Assembly (NCBI RefSeq): GCF_032854445.1
Contig: NC_088305.1
Location: 6,453,606 to 6,517,605 of the forward strand
Length of the DNA stretch: 64,000 nt
Direction of reading: 5' to 3'
Source: Liolophura sinensis
Lineage: Eukaryota; Mollusca; Polyplacophora; Chitonida; Chitonidae
Shown: in pieces, positions 44,693-58,176 of the stretch
How positions within the stretch are numbered: position 1 is the stretch's first letter
Layout: every line of letters starts with the position of its first letter
The notes under the pieces: generated by a model
Told to the model about the DNA's origin: nothing
The model's input: the letters and a program-made list of their open reading frames with translations, nothing else
Databases searched by the model: none
Translations under genes and position numbers: made by a program

Positions 44693-46116
44693 ACTTTATC
44701 TGTACTTTTTTTAGCAAGGTTTACAGAAGTAGGCCTACATGTACATCATTACCTGCAGTTCGTGTAAAGAAACTGTGTGTACCAGAAGGCATTTGCTAGC
44801 TTAGCTTGTGCAGGGAATGTCTGTTGTCTCTCTGCCTTTGTTCAGAAATGTATAACTTCTTTTGTAAGGAGAATAGGTGTGTACAGGTAAATTTATGCAG
44901 GTGTTTCAGTAATATAGCTATTTAACCGTCTTTCTCCAGTCTGTTGTGCCTGGGGTCAGCATTAAGTGGCCTAATGCCTTACCATCCAAATATCGCTGTG
45001 TTTTGCCCACCTTTTAAATGATGAGGAAGCCACAATGGGCGGCATTGTCTCATGCTTAGATTAGAGTCACGTCACTTTCGACGACATGTCGCCAGCCGTG
45101 CATGCCAGCTACGATTTGACTGCGAAGATTGTCACTCGCTGAGACAGCATGGTGCCAGCTTTGACACATCATCGTAAATTATCCTTATCAACTTGAGATC
45201 ATCAGTGAATATCAGGGGGGAAAAAACGCGCACCTTCTGAATGCAAATGAAGGGAAAACTGTGGTTCATTGCTCAAGCCCTGTCAAGTCTGAACTGTTAA
45301 TTATTTTAATGCTGTCTTGAAAATGATACTTAATTATTAAACCTGGGGAGTTCGTGTCTTGATACATTCTTGGATCTATTTTGCATGTTTAATACTTCAG
45401 CCAAGATAGTTGCGGTATTCAGCTGTAGGACATTACCCATTTCTGACAGCTTACCTTCTGTGCTTGTCAAACTTACCTGTCTGAAGGACTTTGTTCTAAA
45501 CGGCACACCAGGTTTTTCTAATCACGTACGGTATGGATTAATTGCAAACATGACTCGACCGATAGGCCGCCCCTCATGAATATTTATACCCTATTTTATC
45601 ATTAACAACAATGTGTAATCACAGCTTGAGTTCTATGTACATAAGCATATAGATGACATCCGAGTCATAAAAATGGTACTTCCAAACAAAAAGTAGTTGT
45701 TAAAACTTGCAATTAAACATTAACTGTGGCGCTGTGCACCTGTAATAAAATTAATTGAAAGGGTTTATAGCCTCCACCTCTCATATAAACAGTTTATTTT
45801 TGTATTCAGTTCGTCAAGCCTGATCTTTTGTTGCTGTATTTTTCTCCGCAGATAGAGTCTGGTATTTCTCACGTCGTTTTCTGACACAAGGAACACCAGC
45901 TTTCTTCTCATTTTACAACTTCAGGTGCCAGTCAGGTGAAATGAAACAAAAGCACAGACTTCATGTTACTGATCTATGAATGGGGAATTTAAATGGAAAC
46001 AACTGAATTGTCAAAAGTAAATGTCGTGCAAATGTGGAGTTTATTGTGGGGAAGATTTTTATAAGCTGAAACCTAACTAAATTAGTAATTTCTGTCATTT
46101 TTTTTTTTTTTTTGTT
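44693..46116. other. Probable intron, no exon seen
   Basis: A moderately GC-richer block at about 44,930-45,180 (with GACGACATGTCGCCAGCCG) was examined and has no clear exon. A poly-T run precedes the SINE at 46,117. Confidence 0.5.
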
Positions 46117-46349
46117 CTATTTATTTATTTAATTGTTGTTTTACTCTGTGCTGAAGAATATTTCACTTATACGATGGCGGCCAGCATTATGGTGGGAGGA
46201 AACTGGGCAGAGCCCTGGAGACACCCACAACCATCTGTAGTTTGCTGACAGGCCTTTCCACGTACGGCCAGAGAGGAAGCCAGCATGAGCTGGACTTGAA
46301 ATCACAGCGACTGCATTGGTGAGAGGCTCCTGGGTCATTGTGCCAGACT
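46117..46349 (-). mobile_element. SINE family A, nearly full-length, A box truncated
   Basis: Tail (CTATTTATTTATTTAATTG), body (GCCAGCATTATGGTGGGAGG, CCACAACCATCTG), B-box side (GAGCTGGACTTGAAATCACA) and GAGAGGCTCCTGGGTCATTG are present; the A-box end of the tRNA head is lost. The poly-T immediately on its left is on the tail side. Confidence 0.9.
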
Positions 46350-49168
46350 CTTGGTCACTATTTTTATTTTAAAAATGAAATGTAATTTATGTGGAAGTTA
46401 ATTTTGTGAATCTTAGTTTGTAGTTGATGAATCATCACAATGAGATTGCCAGAATTACAAGAACAGTTTTGAATAGCTTTGAAAAAGTTAGTTTTTAACA
46501 AAATGAAGTCCGCATGCTATAATAATTGGATGACACGGATTATTCCTGCTCATTATGACCACAAAATATTTTCAAAATATATTAATGCCAATAACAACAT
46601 TGATGACTTTATACTTTTTATGAATACTTATTTTTCTTTGACAGATAAAATTAGGCTTAATTGTTTGACAAACTCGTTAAAGTTAATAAAGATCATGATA
46701 CTAGTCTGTACTTAGATGTGTGCACGTAGTTTACAGTTAGGCTGAAGTACAATTTTGCAGAGGACGGTCTTGCTACTAATTTATTTCTGTCCACTTTAAG
46801 TCTTTATTTAATGATCAGTCATTGATGTTGTTTTCTCTTCCCCAGCCCTCTCCATCAACATGATATTAACAACTGCTGCACACATCATCCCATTTATTGA
46901 TTACATTTATCTGTGGGTTGTGTTAGCCAGCCCAGATAATTTCCTCATCACTTATTTAAATTTGCTTAACCCATAACATCACCAGATTATTGTTGGTGTC
47001 AGAAAATTCTTAACCGTTCACATTGGTTTGTTTCGAAAGATCAAACATTTTGGAGTTACAGGGGTTAATGCAAAGAAGCTGATTCAGTTTACTCGCAATT
47101 ATAGACATTGATAATGATTCAAGCTTGCTCTGGTATGTGGTGCGTGTGCTGTTATGCCCATGTTGTCAACACCCAGAAGCCATCTGACTTTTTCTCCTGA
47201 TATCGATTTATGTATTTCCATTTTGGAGCTGAATAATACATGTATACACTTTGATCCTCTACTCTGAGATTACCCCTGCATTATGATAAAGGTATTTTAG
47301 AGGATACACCTGTAAACCAGTAATCTGCATTTATCTTGAGTGTTGTTCATGGTTCTACAGGTCTGACCTGGCCACTAAAGTCACATGTTCAAAATCCAGC
47401 TCTTGCTGATTTAATTGCTGCTTTAAGTTAGGAGGTTTTATCTGGTGCAACAGTTTCCTGCGTGGTGAGAAACTCTGGTTTCCCACTGGCACCAAATAAC
47501 CTATATGTAAAGTGAGAGAAGAAGAATATTTAAAGCATGTACATGTATGGGTAGGGCAGAAAAATGATGTTTAAGAGAACTTGTAAGCTTAATTCTTTAG
47601 ACAAAATGAATTCACAAAAAAAAAAAAAAAATATTCACAAAAACATTTACCTTTTGTGGCATAGTTGATTAAATTTAGTTTTAATTTTTTAAAACGTTTT
47701 ATGTAAATGAGATGTGATATGTGTAATCGACTTCTGTCCTCCTAGTTTTTCAAGCATGTATATAATGAATATAAGTATATATAATATACATGTATATAAG
47801 AATAATTTTATACTAAATACTTTGTTACTGTATTCAGTGTATATGAAGAACTGGAAAATTTATTCATGTAAATTATGAGAATTTTTCTACTTTACATCAG
47901 AATTTCTTTGTGTGGAATATCACAGGAAGGTAGCCAGCCATTGACCATTGTTATACAAAATATAAAACAGAACACCAGTAGCTGCTATTTTGTGAACAAG
48001 TTTTTTTTGGTAACATGTCTGTAGTGTTCATGTACATTTTGGCTGACAACAGAGGAGTTCCACTTGTTTTTCATGAGGAAATATTTGGTTTCAAATCACA
48101 GGACATAAATATTTCTTTTGGGGCCAGAAAAACACTTGGTGTTCTTCATTTGTCAGAGGTTGTACTTGTTTGCATATTTCCTCTCGCTGTTTCTGAACCA
48201 GGGAAGAGATGATTGACATCTACCTTCATTATCTAAGGTCAGAAAGCAGCCCAAGTGAGATGCATGCTCACACAGTGGCCTTTAGCTCATGCCCACAAAT
48301 TCTTGGTCATGCTTTGTTGTAAGTAGAAGGATGGGTGAAGCCCTAGAGCTGCCGTATATTTTGCACTCTTGGGAAAACACACTTCTCCCTTGTTCCATTG
48401 TTTATGGGACAGGAGAAATCACTGGTATGCTGGCCTTTTTGACTGGCGTAGCACATAATTTGCTTCAGAGATCTTTGTTTTCTGTGCACGGAGGGTAATA
48501 ACGCTTATTCTTGTCTTTGTGGAAAAGGAAAATTCTAAATCTGCTGTAGCCTGTAAGTTCATTCACTCCACTGGCTGGTGTGTCCCCGAGTCTTTGAGAC
48601 GCCCTATTTTCACAGAATAAACAAAGGAGAGATAGGGAATGTAGAAGAAAATTGGAAATGAGTTGGCCTGATTTCAAATTCTGGCAAAACCTATGGTTAT
48701 GTGTATTTTTTTGAGCTGTATATGTTACCCTAAATGACCTCAAAGTTCGACCATGACAAACTTGCTCGGTTTTTCTATTTCTGAGAGTTTTATTGGTTGT
48801 AGAAAGATTCTTTTAGGTTCGTTTCGAAGTTAGAATGATATCCTACCGTTTCAGCATCTGATATAATATTTTATGACATTTTTTATTTGCCTCTTTTGGA
48901 TGAAATGTTAAATCATTTAGCGTATGTATTTATCTTCTAGCCTTCTGGTGACTCAGTACTGCTTAGATAAATGGTCTAGAGAAGCAGTGTTGAAATACCA
49001 TGCAAATTACTAGACGCAGACATGATTTTTTTCCACTTTTTAGCGGAATTCCGCTTTTTCTTTGTTCAGTTTCGATTAATTTACCTGTTTTCCGTTTTTT
49101 TTCTGTGTAGTAACATTTTGTAAAGTTCCGATTTATTTCCTCAAAATAAAGTCGAAGATTCTGTCAAT
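46350..49168. other. Probable intron with a possible decayed SINE at about 47,360-47,530
   Basis: No exon seen. At 47,360-47,530 CATGTTCAAAATCCAGCTCT, CAGTTTCCTGCGTGG, CTGGTTTCCCACTGG and GTGAGAGAAGAAGAATATT follow each other in the order of head, body and tail motifs of a family A-like SINE, but are strongly diverged. TA-rich sequence is at 47,755-47,815. Confidence 0.4.
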
Positions 49169-49590
49169 TTGCCGATGCATGGCTACCGAAATCTGGCATT
49201 GCCGGAGGTTATAATGTTATCTGAATGGAGTCTATTGTCCAGTCAGATCATGTGTTTCATTAAGCCGAACTGTTTCAACCAATCGGGAACAAGATACCAT
49301 TATTCGAAGGCAGAAGCAGAGCCAGCCCGGTCAAAAATGGCGGCAACGTCTCGGAGTATCGTGGATCGATCAGATAAAGATTTTGATGCGCGTACAGTGG
49401 ACAAGGGGTTGAAAAACATCTGGAGGTGGGATGGGCTTGAACGGAAGGTCGAAGGGGAATACGTGGGAAAATTCATGAGGAAGATAACATCCGCCGGTTT
49501 GGCTTTCTGCGAGTTGTGCCACAAAGATGTGCATTATGGGGGTTGCGGATGGAAGGCGTTTTGGGGCTATGATAGTAAATTTCAGCTATT
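49169..49590 (+). CDS. BED-like zinc-finger protein fragment, probably transposon-derived or an isolated exon
   Basis: The block is open from 49,169; the better start is ATGGCGGC at 49,337. From there it reads MAATSRSIVDRSDKDF, then GLKNIWRWDGLERKVEGEY, VGKFMRKITSAGLAFCELC and HKDVHYGGCGWKAFWGY. The order [KN]xWRWxxLE, hydrophobic spacer, RKI, CxxC, YGxxGWKA resembles the first half of BED/C2H2-like fingers that I know from many invertebrate transposon-derived proteins. The Cys pair is residues 58 and 61, counting from the 49,337 Met. The expected downstream His pair is absent: the frame runs into unrelated sequence and a TA repeat. Raised CpG sets it apart from its AT-rich surroundings. It may be an exon ending near GATA|GTAAAT at about 49,575, or a truncated insertion. 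Confidence 0.5.
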
Positions 49591-52574
49591 TTCTTGGTTC
49601 ACCACAATCATGTCTGTAGACATTAAAGGTTACATTTGTCAATATCTGTGTGATATTATCTCCTCTCCGAAATTTGTTCTGAGTCAAATGTATATATATG
49701 TATATACATATGTATATATATATATATGTACCTGCACATTTAGTGCTCATTTAGATCATGTTTTATTTATTTACTTCATAACATAACAAAGAATATCATG
49801 GAATGATTCTCTCCACTTTCCTATTGTTACACGTCTTTTTTTCTGCATGTTACACATTTTTATAATATCCGCAAAAAACCATTGATTCATCACACTGAAA
49901 TAACTGAAGTCTTTCAGTTTTTTTTCTATTATCCCCGATGATCGGAGTAACTTAGCTTTTAAGAAACTAACGTGGCTGTGCGAGTTGGCACTAAAGCGAT
50001 CACAGCAGATTGATGGAGTGGGTTGTGGTCAGAGGGCAAAGCTTGATATTTCGTGAATCAAAAAGAGGAATTTATTCAGAAATGATAAACTGAAGCCATG
50101 TGATAATGCTCATGGCTGCCAAGACCTTCACAGGTAGAGGTACAGCTTCATTACAGGTGGTGACACGGGCGGTGGAGGCGCATACCTGTCAGTCGTTGTA
50201 TTATAGTAATTAACTTGTGGCAGATGAAATTTTCTTGATTGTTTAAGTTTACGAGGTGGAGTGTTTAAACAGTTGGATTTGACTTGCTTTGAAAAAAATG
50301 TTCAGTTCGAAAGTGTACTGAGGGCATCAATGATAATACACCTGTAACTGTACCACATGTGTGAAAAACTTCCCTATGTAATCAGTTTTTATCAATGTTT
50401 ACAATACCTGCTTTACAACCTATTCATATTTTTGGCCAAAGCGATACAGGTATCTTTGTTTCCATGGTGATTTGTCATCAGCCTGAAGCTCATTAGGGTA
50501 TTATCCTCACTCCAGTGAACACGAGAATTAATTGAGGCTGGGATTTTCATTTTTACCTGTGGGATCTTGACAGATAAGTATTTTATCTAGATCCATAATC
50601 TACGTGAGAGGTAATAACAAACAAAAACGAAACAATCTGATGGCCTGAAAGACATTTTGCAGCTCGGTGAAATATTGCTCCAGAAAACGATGTAGCTCAG
50701 AGCCAGTTTTGTCACACAAACTGCTTAAAATGAGCTGGTCATTATTTTGGGTGATTTTTTTTCCTTCAGTTTTTGGTTTGGTCTTGGGTGGGTTAATAAA
50801 ACTGAAGTGAAATAGATTATGTAGAAGCTCTGGTTATTGCTTGAGGGAATTGAGATGGAATATTGAGATAGCTGGGACCTATCACTTTAGGCTACCTTCA
50901 CTGTCATCTGTTAACCCACTAGGGCTGTGTGGTGTAGTACACTACATCAGCAACTGTCACAGATTTAATGCACTTTTCTGCTCATCCTCCTTCCCTAGGG
51001 CGTGACTTTGTAGAGGGTTAGTTGGGTGTGTGTGTGTGTTGGGGGGGGGGGGGGGGTATTGGGTTTAAGTGTGCCTTATGCTGGCAGTCTAGATAGAATT
51101 GAAAATACTGACATTTTTCAAAACTGTTGTCTCAGAAGGTCGACATCCTGGAGATAACTTCATTTATTATTATTGTTGCCATGGAGACACCAGCATTTGA
51201 TGTATGGTAACCAAGCAACAGTTAATTATCAACTCTTTGGTAAGGTGATTTCAAATGGTGCGTGGCAGAAAGCATTGGCATTAGTGTTTATACACGTAGC
51301 GGAAAGATGACATCTACGAAGTATAAAGTAGATGTATATTAATTTAGGGTTAATAAAGACAAGATTTCTGGATAAATGTGCCCTCGGGCCCATTGACCGA
51401 TTAGGTCAATAGTTAAACAAAACTACAGGAAAGATGCCAAATATAAACCCTAACCACTCGCATAAATCATTACTTGATTGGGTGTTTTATTAACCCTATA
51501 CAGATGTTAAAATTGATGGAGTGTTTTCCAAATAAAAACCAAAGAAAAAACCCTACACTGACCGGAAGAGTAAGGTTGACAAGAAACAAGGCTGAAAAGT
51601 TAAAAAGATTGTGAATGATGGATGCTGGACATCCTGTATTAGCAGTCTATCAACGAAGATTTTTTTGTGTGCTTTATGGCGAATTTTGACAGTATATTTT
51701 GTTTATCAAGTACATCATGAATACTTGAATGTTCCAAATTTTTGCACAAAATGAGCTGTTTCTAAAAATGTGTAATTGAGTTTTATTATTGACAATTATG
51801 AGGATAATTATTGATCCGAGTCATGTATTTTTAGGCGTTTTGGTGTTAGAGGATATTTATCAGGATGTACTTGTGTCATTTGACTGGTTGTTCTTAAGGC
51901 AGTTTCTGGCATGGACAATGGACAACAGAAATATCTGTCAGTCAGTTCTGCTCAATTCATCACAGTAGCTGCCTGCTATTTTAAATAACTGATTGTCTCA
52001 AGTCGTTTCATGATCACTTTTAAGGTGATACTCATCACGTTACATGCATGTATTTTATGTATCAGAAGAGAATGGTACATCGTTTGGCCATGAATTTGGT
52101 GAAGTTTTGTACTCGATATGCTACACACATACTCCTCCTTCTTGATACATGTATATTTAGGTTTACATTTCGAATGAATTGCATGTGTCAGTCATAAGCT
52201 AGCACAGAGATAGGTGATTTGATAATATCAGTGATGTTTATACGATTTTTTTTTGGAAAGTGCTTATTTGTTTTGTTTTCGAAATAAAAGTAATAAAAGG
52301 ACAATGAACAAAAAATATATTCTGTTCATAGGATTGCAGTGATTTCAAACATTGAGAAGTTTTACTTTCTTTAGCAAACCGATTTAAAAGACAGTAATTA
52401 GCATCCTTTAATTAATAAGTAACGCTTGCAGTTGTAAACAAAACAGACAAAATTCTGATATATTTTAACTAGATGCAAAACAGCATCTAGTGCAGAAATT
52501 TATTGTGTATCAACAACATTAAAAATGTCCCTATGGCAGTATCATCCAATCAGTGCTCCTTCACTCTTCCACAG
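49591..52574. other. Probable intron, no exon seen
   Basis: AT-rich sequence with a TA/TG repeat at 49,690-49,730 and a G-run of about 17 bases near 51,041-51,057 preceded by (TG)n. No exon recognised. Confidence 0.5.
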
Positions 52575-52757
52575 TGTTCAAAAAGGGCAAGTAGCAGGCT
52601 GCAGACAGCTGTCTACTGTTGTCCCTGTAGCCACCTACTTTGAATATTCTTACTTTTAAATCAATAGTAATTGTGGCATAATTACTTTCAATTCAGCCGC
52701 CTACTTTTGAACTTTGACCTCCGTCTCCAATTCTGAATGAAAACTCTGCTCTTCAGT
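52575..52757 (+). repeat. Unnamed dispersed repeat, copy 1 of an inverted pair
   Basis: GTTCAAAAAGGGCAAGTAGC, CAGACAGCTGTCTACTG, TTTGAATATTCTTAC, AATTGTGGCATAATTACTTT, CAATTCAGCCGCCTACTTTT and GACCTCCGTCTCC are matched in reverse order and complement by 58,582-58,785. The 12-base palindrome AGACAGCTGTCT is at 52,603-52,614. No terminal repeats, poly-A tail or pol III boxes were recognised. Confidence 0.85.
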
Positions 52758-53219
52758 TCGGAGGCAAATCTTGGACCCAATGGCGCGAATTGCCAATGCG
52801 TTGCCTATAGGAGCTCCCCACCCCCACCCAACCCAACTCTAACTGACTTGAAATGTAGACAGGTTATTGTATGTATGGTAGGAGTTATAAGAGCTTAAAA
52901 TAGCTTCATACTCTGAGCATCTCCCTTCTGTTACCTACACCCTGCTTGCTAAAGGCCCTCAAGTTTGTTCAGTAAATTGAATTAACCACTTACCATGTTC
53001 CCATGATGTTTTCTCAACAAACTTGCATGTTGTCAGTGCAAACAGGGAATGTGGGAGTTGGGGTCACTAGGGGTCATGGGCCTGGGGTAGAATTGAGGCA
53101 GCAACCCATTCTATTCAGCTCTCATTAATATGGTCTTCAACTGGTTACAATGAATAGGCCAGAGTCCACAGATTGTTTGTACTGTCAAATTAATGCTTCG
53201 GATTAGCATATGTTCTTTC

Positions 53220-53257
<38 letters not shown>

Positions 53258-54663
53258 CAGAATTTTCTGAATGTCTTTGATCACATCACATCTAATCACA
53301 TTATAGATAGTAGACAGGTGTACCACTGATAACCTTGCATTTCTACCTCCTAAGTTCATGAAGACCAAGGAACAACATATCCATGTGACATAATATACTC
53401 ATTTTATTTGGTAATATTATTCATCAAATTTAGAGACAAATTATAAAGTCAGAAACAACTATTTATTTCAGAGGGTTCTTACTGGTCATTTAAATCCTTA
53501 CATGTACCTGAAGGTTTTGAGGAGAAAAAAGTTCTTTTGAGATATTTTTTTTTTAAATGCTTCTGTTTACAGTTTTTGATGTTCTGTAAACTGATGTTCT
53601 AAATGCATTTACAAATAAAACACCAAAATGGTATTAATTAATCTCCACTTAAAGGTTTGTTCCTAAACTGATTCATCCTAAAATGAAAGAACACATGAAA
53701 ACATTGATTGAGAATATTGGGTCTCTCAAACGGGTGGGAACCTTGCTAATATTTATCATTGTTAAATGACAAATGGAAACTGCACGTTAATGTGTTGGGA
53801 GTTGCATGGTTTTAGGTGTCGAGATTTTTCTACATAACATCAAGGCATTTTCTGTAAACCTGCAAACCTTTTCATCCTCTAAAGTACTTTTTTTTTCAAT
53901 GGAATTTATGCACACAATTATTATGAAAATTTGTATCTTTTACTAAAGATGCAGTCTTCCTGAAACCCAATAGTTCTCTTAGAATGTTTTAAAATATTCC
54001 TTGCACAAATAGTTGAAAAGTTTGGCAAATTAGAGTAAGTTGGAATTAGAGTTCCAACTTCACAAACTCTTTCATTCTCTGTGTTTAAGCAAGTGAAGAT
54101 ATACACTGGATATAAGCATTGCCTGAGAGGAGTGCTTGTCGGGCGCCATACCAGCAGGACTGTGGTCTCTAAACTCGCCTGTCTAGCAGCTCTGGGGTAG
54201 GGAGTGCTGGGAAAGCACCACCCTGCTGTAATAGGCAGATATTCCCTCTGTCCTGTACATGAGTCTGGCTTATTGCAGGCCCCTACAGATGTTTTTGGTT
54301 AGTGTAACATGTAACATGGACCCAATTATGAAGGCGACAGAAAAAAAGGAGTTTGGAAGCTTATAGCTCTCAGCTTCAACATGGCTAGGAGAGAAATATT
54401 CCAAATTGTGCACATGGAGTTTGATTTGTCATTTGTTTCAGGAAACAATGAAATGAATCAAATTGATTAGAGATCTATAATTTTAACACAATTATTAATT
54501 TCAGTTCAACTTGCCCTAAAATTTCAAATGGGGCTGAGTTACTCATTTTGTTTGATTCTGACAAGTCAGCTGCTCATAGAAAGATGTTTTGAGGTTTGCG
54601 TTTTGGCTAGAATGTATGGTATGTGGCTGGCAAAATGTCAGTTATAGCACTGCCACAAATATT
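52758..54663. other. Probable intron with a (TA)n microsatellite
   Basis: The (TA)n run is at 53,228-53,256. No exon recognised. Confidence 0.5.
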
Positions 54664-54795
54664 TTATAGCCTTTATTTATTTATTTATTTATTTGATTGG
54701 TGTTTTACGCCATAATCAAGAATGTTTCTTGAGCCCCGAGAAAACTCACGACCATCCGCAGGTTGCTGGTAGACCTTCCCACATTATAGCCTTTA
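54664..54795 (-). mobile_element. SINE family A, 5'-truncated, with perfect 12-bp target-site duplication
   Basis: TTATAGCCTTTA flanks the copy at 54,664-54,675 and 54,784-54,795. Inside are the tail (TTATTTATTTATTTGATTGG), GTGTTTTACGCCATAATCAA and CACGACCATCCGCAGG, ending at CAGACCTTCCCAC. The stretch from CACTTATACGACG to the CCCGGG part of the body is deleted. Confidence 0.93.
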
Positions 54796-55883
54796 AATTG
54801 CCTGTAAAACTGCATTTTTCCATCTGGAGTTTTTAGGAAAGATACAAGGTTATTCTCACAGGATTTATGGCAAAATATACAATCTCTCACATGAGCCTAA
54901 TGATATCATTTAGACCAATTTTGAATTGATTGGAAGTGGAGAACTTTGATTTGAACGTAGATATTCATACGGAATATTAATTTCAAAAATATTGACTGTA
55001 TAGATTTATAGATATACAAGTAGATGTACATGTTTGTAAAGGCTCACAATACATCAGCCAGTCAGTATTATAATCTGTTCAATTCTCAGTGCAGAAATAT
55101 CAGTGGATGAATCATTCAGCTTCATGTGTGGACATGAAAATGACTGGTTTTGTTGTGCTAAAGGAGCCTGGCAAGACCTCGTTCTTAAGACTTAATCTTG
55201 ATTTAATCGCTGCAGCCCCATTGATATCATAAGCCCTTCTGTGGATGCAGGATGAGGAAGTCTGCAGCTAACTGTCTGCAGAAAGAGAGAGTTGAGTGGA
55301 CAGTTACAAGTGGCAAAGGTGGAACTAATCACTGGGTATTGAAAGTTGGGGTGGGTGGGGGTGTTTGGTGGGGGGGGGGGATGTGCCCCCTGCAGGACAA
55401 GGAGACCAATGTCAACTCAGACTTGCTCAGTACCCAGCCCTGTATCCCATCCTCTGTCTCCTTCTTTGACCTTGCATGTCTCAACCCTCTCAACACCCCT
55501 GACAACCCCCCCCCCCCCCCACCCTTTCCTGGATGTGGCCCATTCAGAATCTCAGCCTCAGTATTAATATCAACAGGTCAGTCGCCCTGGTCAAAGCAAG
55601 AAAACCTCTGCCACTATAGACAGCCATTGGAATTTGAAAGACTGCCTTGTGTATGCTATTACCAATGGATACACACACATAATGCAGTACTGAGTCCCAT
55701 CATGTTAACCAAACTGGGAAGAATTTTGACTTCAAAGATTTAGGTTTACCTATATATTTTGTTGCAGTGGAAAAAGTAAACATGGATGTTTGAAATGAAT
55801 GTGATGATAAATATGATTATTATCACAAATCTGTAAGTAATATTTTTTAGCACTTTTTTTCAATTTTCATTCTGTGCATCAAC

Positions 55884-55884
<1 letters not shown>
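54796..55884. other. Probable intron with G-run and C-run
   Basis: A G-rich stretch at 55,349-55,380 and a C-rich stretch at 55,505-55,522 lie in a 163-codon open frame (55,252-55,743). The frame depends on these homopolymers and has no recognisable domain, so I do not call it a gene. Confidence 0.45.

Positions 55885-55933
<49 letters not shown>
55885..55933. repeat. (TA)n microsatellite
   Basis: About 24 TA units without interruption. Confidence 0.97.
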
Positions 55934-55935
<2 letters not shown>

Positions 55936-58176
55936 TGACAAATCTCCATAATGTACCATGGAAACCAATTATGAAATAGACGTTTAAAGTGGAAAGGAGT
56001 TAGCTCATTCACCAGGGTAGAATATTCAGACAAAAGTTGTTACTATGGTGTTTTATTATTGCAGCCTGTCAATGTTGGTTATTGTGATATCTGGCAGTGG
56101 CTGCAAACTGGGGAACTTAAGGCTGGCATGTCTCTTCTCAACCATCAATCATTAGCTTCCTTGCCCCAGAGAGGTTTGAAGACTGGGTTAGAGGAAGGGG
56201 GTGGGAGGGCAAATGAGATAGGAGTGTGAGAAGCCCAAAACCAAAATATGTGGGAAAGTCAGAAATGGAAAAATTCAAAAACAGAAATAGATGTATGGCT
56301 TATGTATGGTTTCTATGTTTCTTTCTTTCACTGAGTAGCAATTGTTTTATTAGCATTTTGTTGGAGGAATGTCTTTGTTAAGGTGTACTAGCAATTACAA
56401 CTGTGTATAAAATTTGATTACATATTTTAAAAAAGAATTTTGAAGAATATTTCCCATGTACAGCGCAAGATCTATTCACATACTCTGTACACAAGGAAAC
56501 ATCTTCTTTGTTTTTACTGGAAGTTTTCAAATGTATGCATATCTTACCTTGGAAAATTGTAACATTTTTTCTACATGTAGTATAGGCACATGCATATATA
56601 GACAGGCGTCAACACAAAACTTACTGTTTAAATCAAAATCTCTGCAAAAATTTTAATTTGATTTTAGTTCAAGTATTATACATATAGGCCATATGTAAAA
56701 GCGCTTTCATTTCAAAATAAACAGCTTGTGTGTATCAAATATAAGAAAAGGCTAAAAAAAATTGATAGCACTTCAGTTTTTTTCTGGAATTGAACTTGTG
56801 CTATTTGACTGTACAAATAGCAACACCCTGTGATGCATGCTTCTAGCTGTCAATCACAGGCTTAAAAGATTGTATGTTTCAGGGTAGGTAAGTTAAGACA
56901 GCGTGTTCAGGGTGAAGACTAAATCAGACCAAGTTTGTTTGTTCCTTAGGTGTCTGACAGGTTAACAATCGTTTCCAGAAGGAGAGAAAAAAACCAGGAC
57001 CAACCCCCCCAAAAAATGTTTGTGTTTACATTGCTGCAAAATAGAAGCGTGCCAAGTTTGTATTGCCAAAACAGTTGTCAAAGACATCTTAACTCTTTAG
57101 CGAGGCGCCCCCTCTCTTTAAAACAGGGCAGCCAGCAGTGGCTATGTAGTCGCTGTTTAGCAGTAGTTTGGAGGGAGCCAGAGGACTTACACCCGGAACT
57201 GGTAAAGTAATTCCAGTTGTAAGAATGGGTGTAGAGTTGCTGCTTCCCATCTAGGCCTATCATCTAGCCCAGCAGAGCACATTAGTCCAGCATTTAACCT
57301 CAGCCCTCCTAAGACATACCAGCTCCCTAATTCTTCCGCTGTTCACACACACTAAAAAAAGGAGAGTTTAGAGTAGATTTTAAACAATGAATAAAAAGGC
57401 ATCGTTTTGGGCGAAATCAAGGACTTTCTTTCTTAATACATGTACATATTATGGATATGTAAGATATGGCTCTGGTTGAAGGATATGTGTGCAGATATTT
57501 TGCCAGAGATTGGTTTGGATGTTTAAGGTAACCATGGAAGTGATGCTCTGCTTCTAACCTTACCATCTGGTACATTTCAACCGTTGGATGCCCTGTCACA
57601 ACTTGACAGAATGTTTGCAGTGATTTTAACACATCATTTCAATACATCCCAGCAGTCTCTGTGGTTCCCCTTTCCACCCCACAAAGACTTTAACTTCCTT
57701 CCATCTCCCAACCAGACCCTCAAACAGGCCTCCTCCTCCCCACCACCCCTGCTGGGTGAACTCTGATCTTCTCAGAGTGACACAGGCCTCTCCTGCTCCC
57801 TCTTGTAGAACTTTTTTCCCTTTAGAGCGCAACTCCGTTGTTTCTCTTGAAAAGACTCAAATAAACCAACTGTTTATAGTAAAACACAAACGCTTTTGCA
57901 TCGATGATTATCTCACACGTTTCTTATCTCTGTTCTTTTTTTTTTCCTTTTGGCTTTCAGGCTCTTAGACCTACTGAGGAGATATAAATTAAATTAAAGA
58001 CTTTGCTGCTCTGTTTTGATGTACAAGTGACGTGGCAGTTTATACACTACAGATAAAATCTGCTACTTGTCTCACTTTCATATGCTTTTTGGTGTAAGTT
58101 TAGTTCGCTCTTGCTGTGCGCATTAATGTATGCTCAAGAGCTTGTTACACATGGATTTAATACATCCTTGTGTATA
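55934..58176. other. Probable intron, no exon seen
   Basis: AT-rich sequence with a pyrimidine-rich stretch at 57,655-57,810. No exon recognised. Confidence 0.5.

Noticed and set aside
55252-55743. 163-codon plus-strand frame
   Set aside because: It depends on poly-G and poly-C runs whose length is uncertain, and composition outside these runs is not protein-like.
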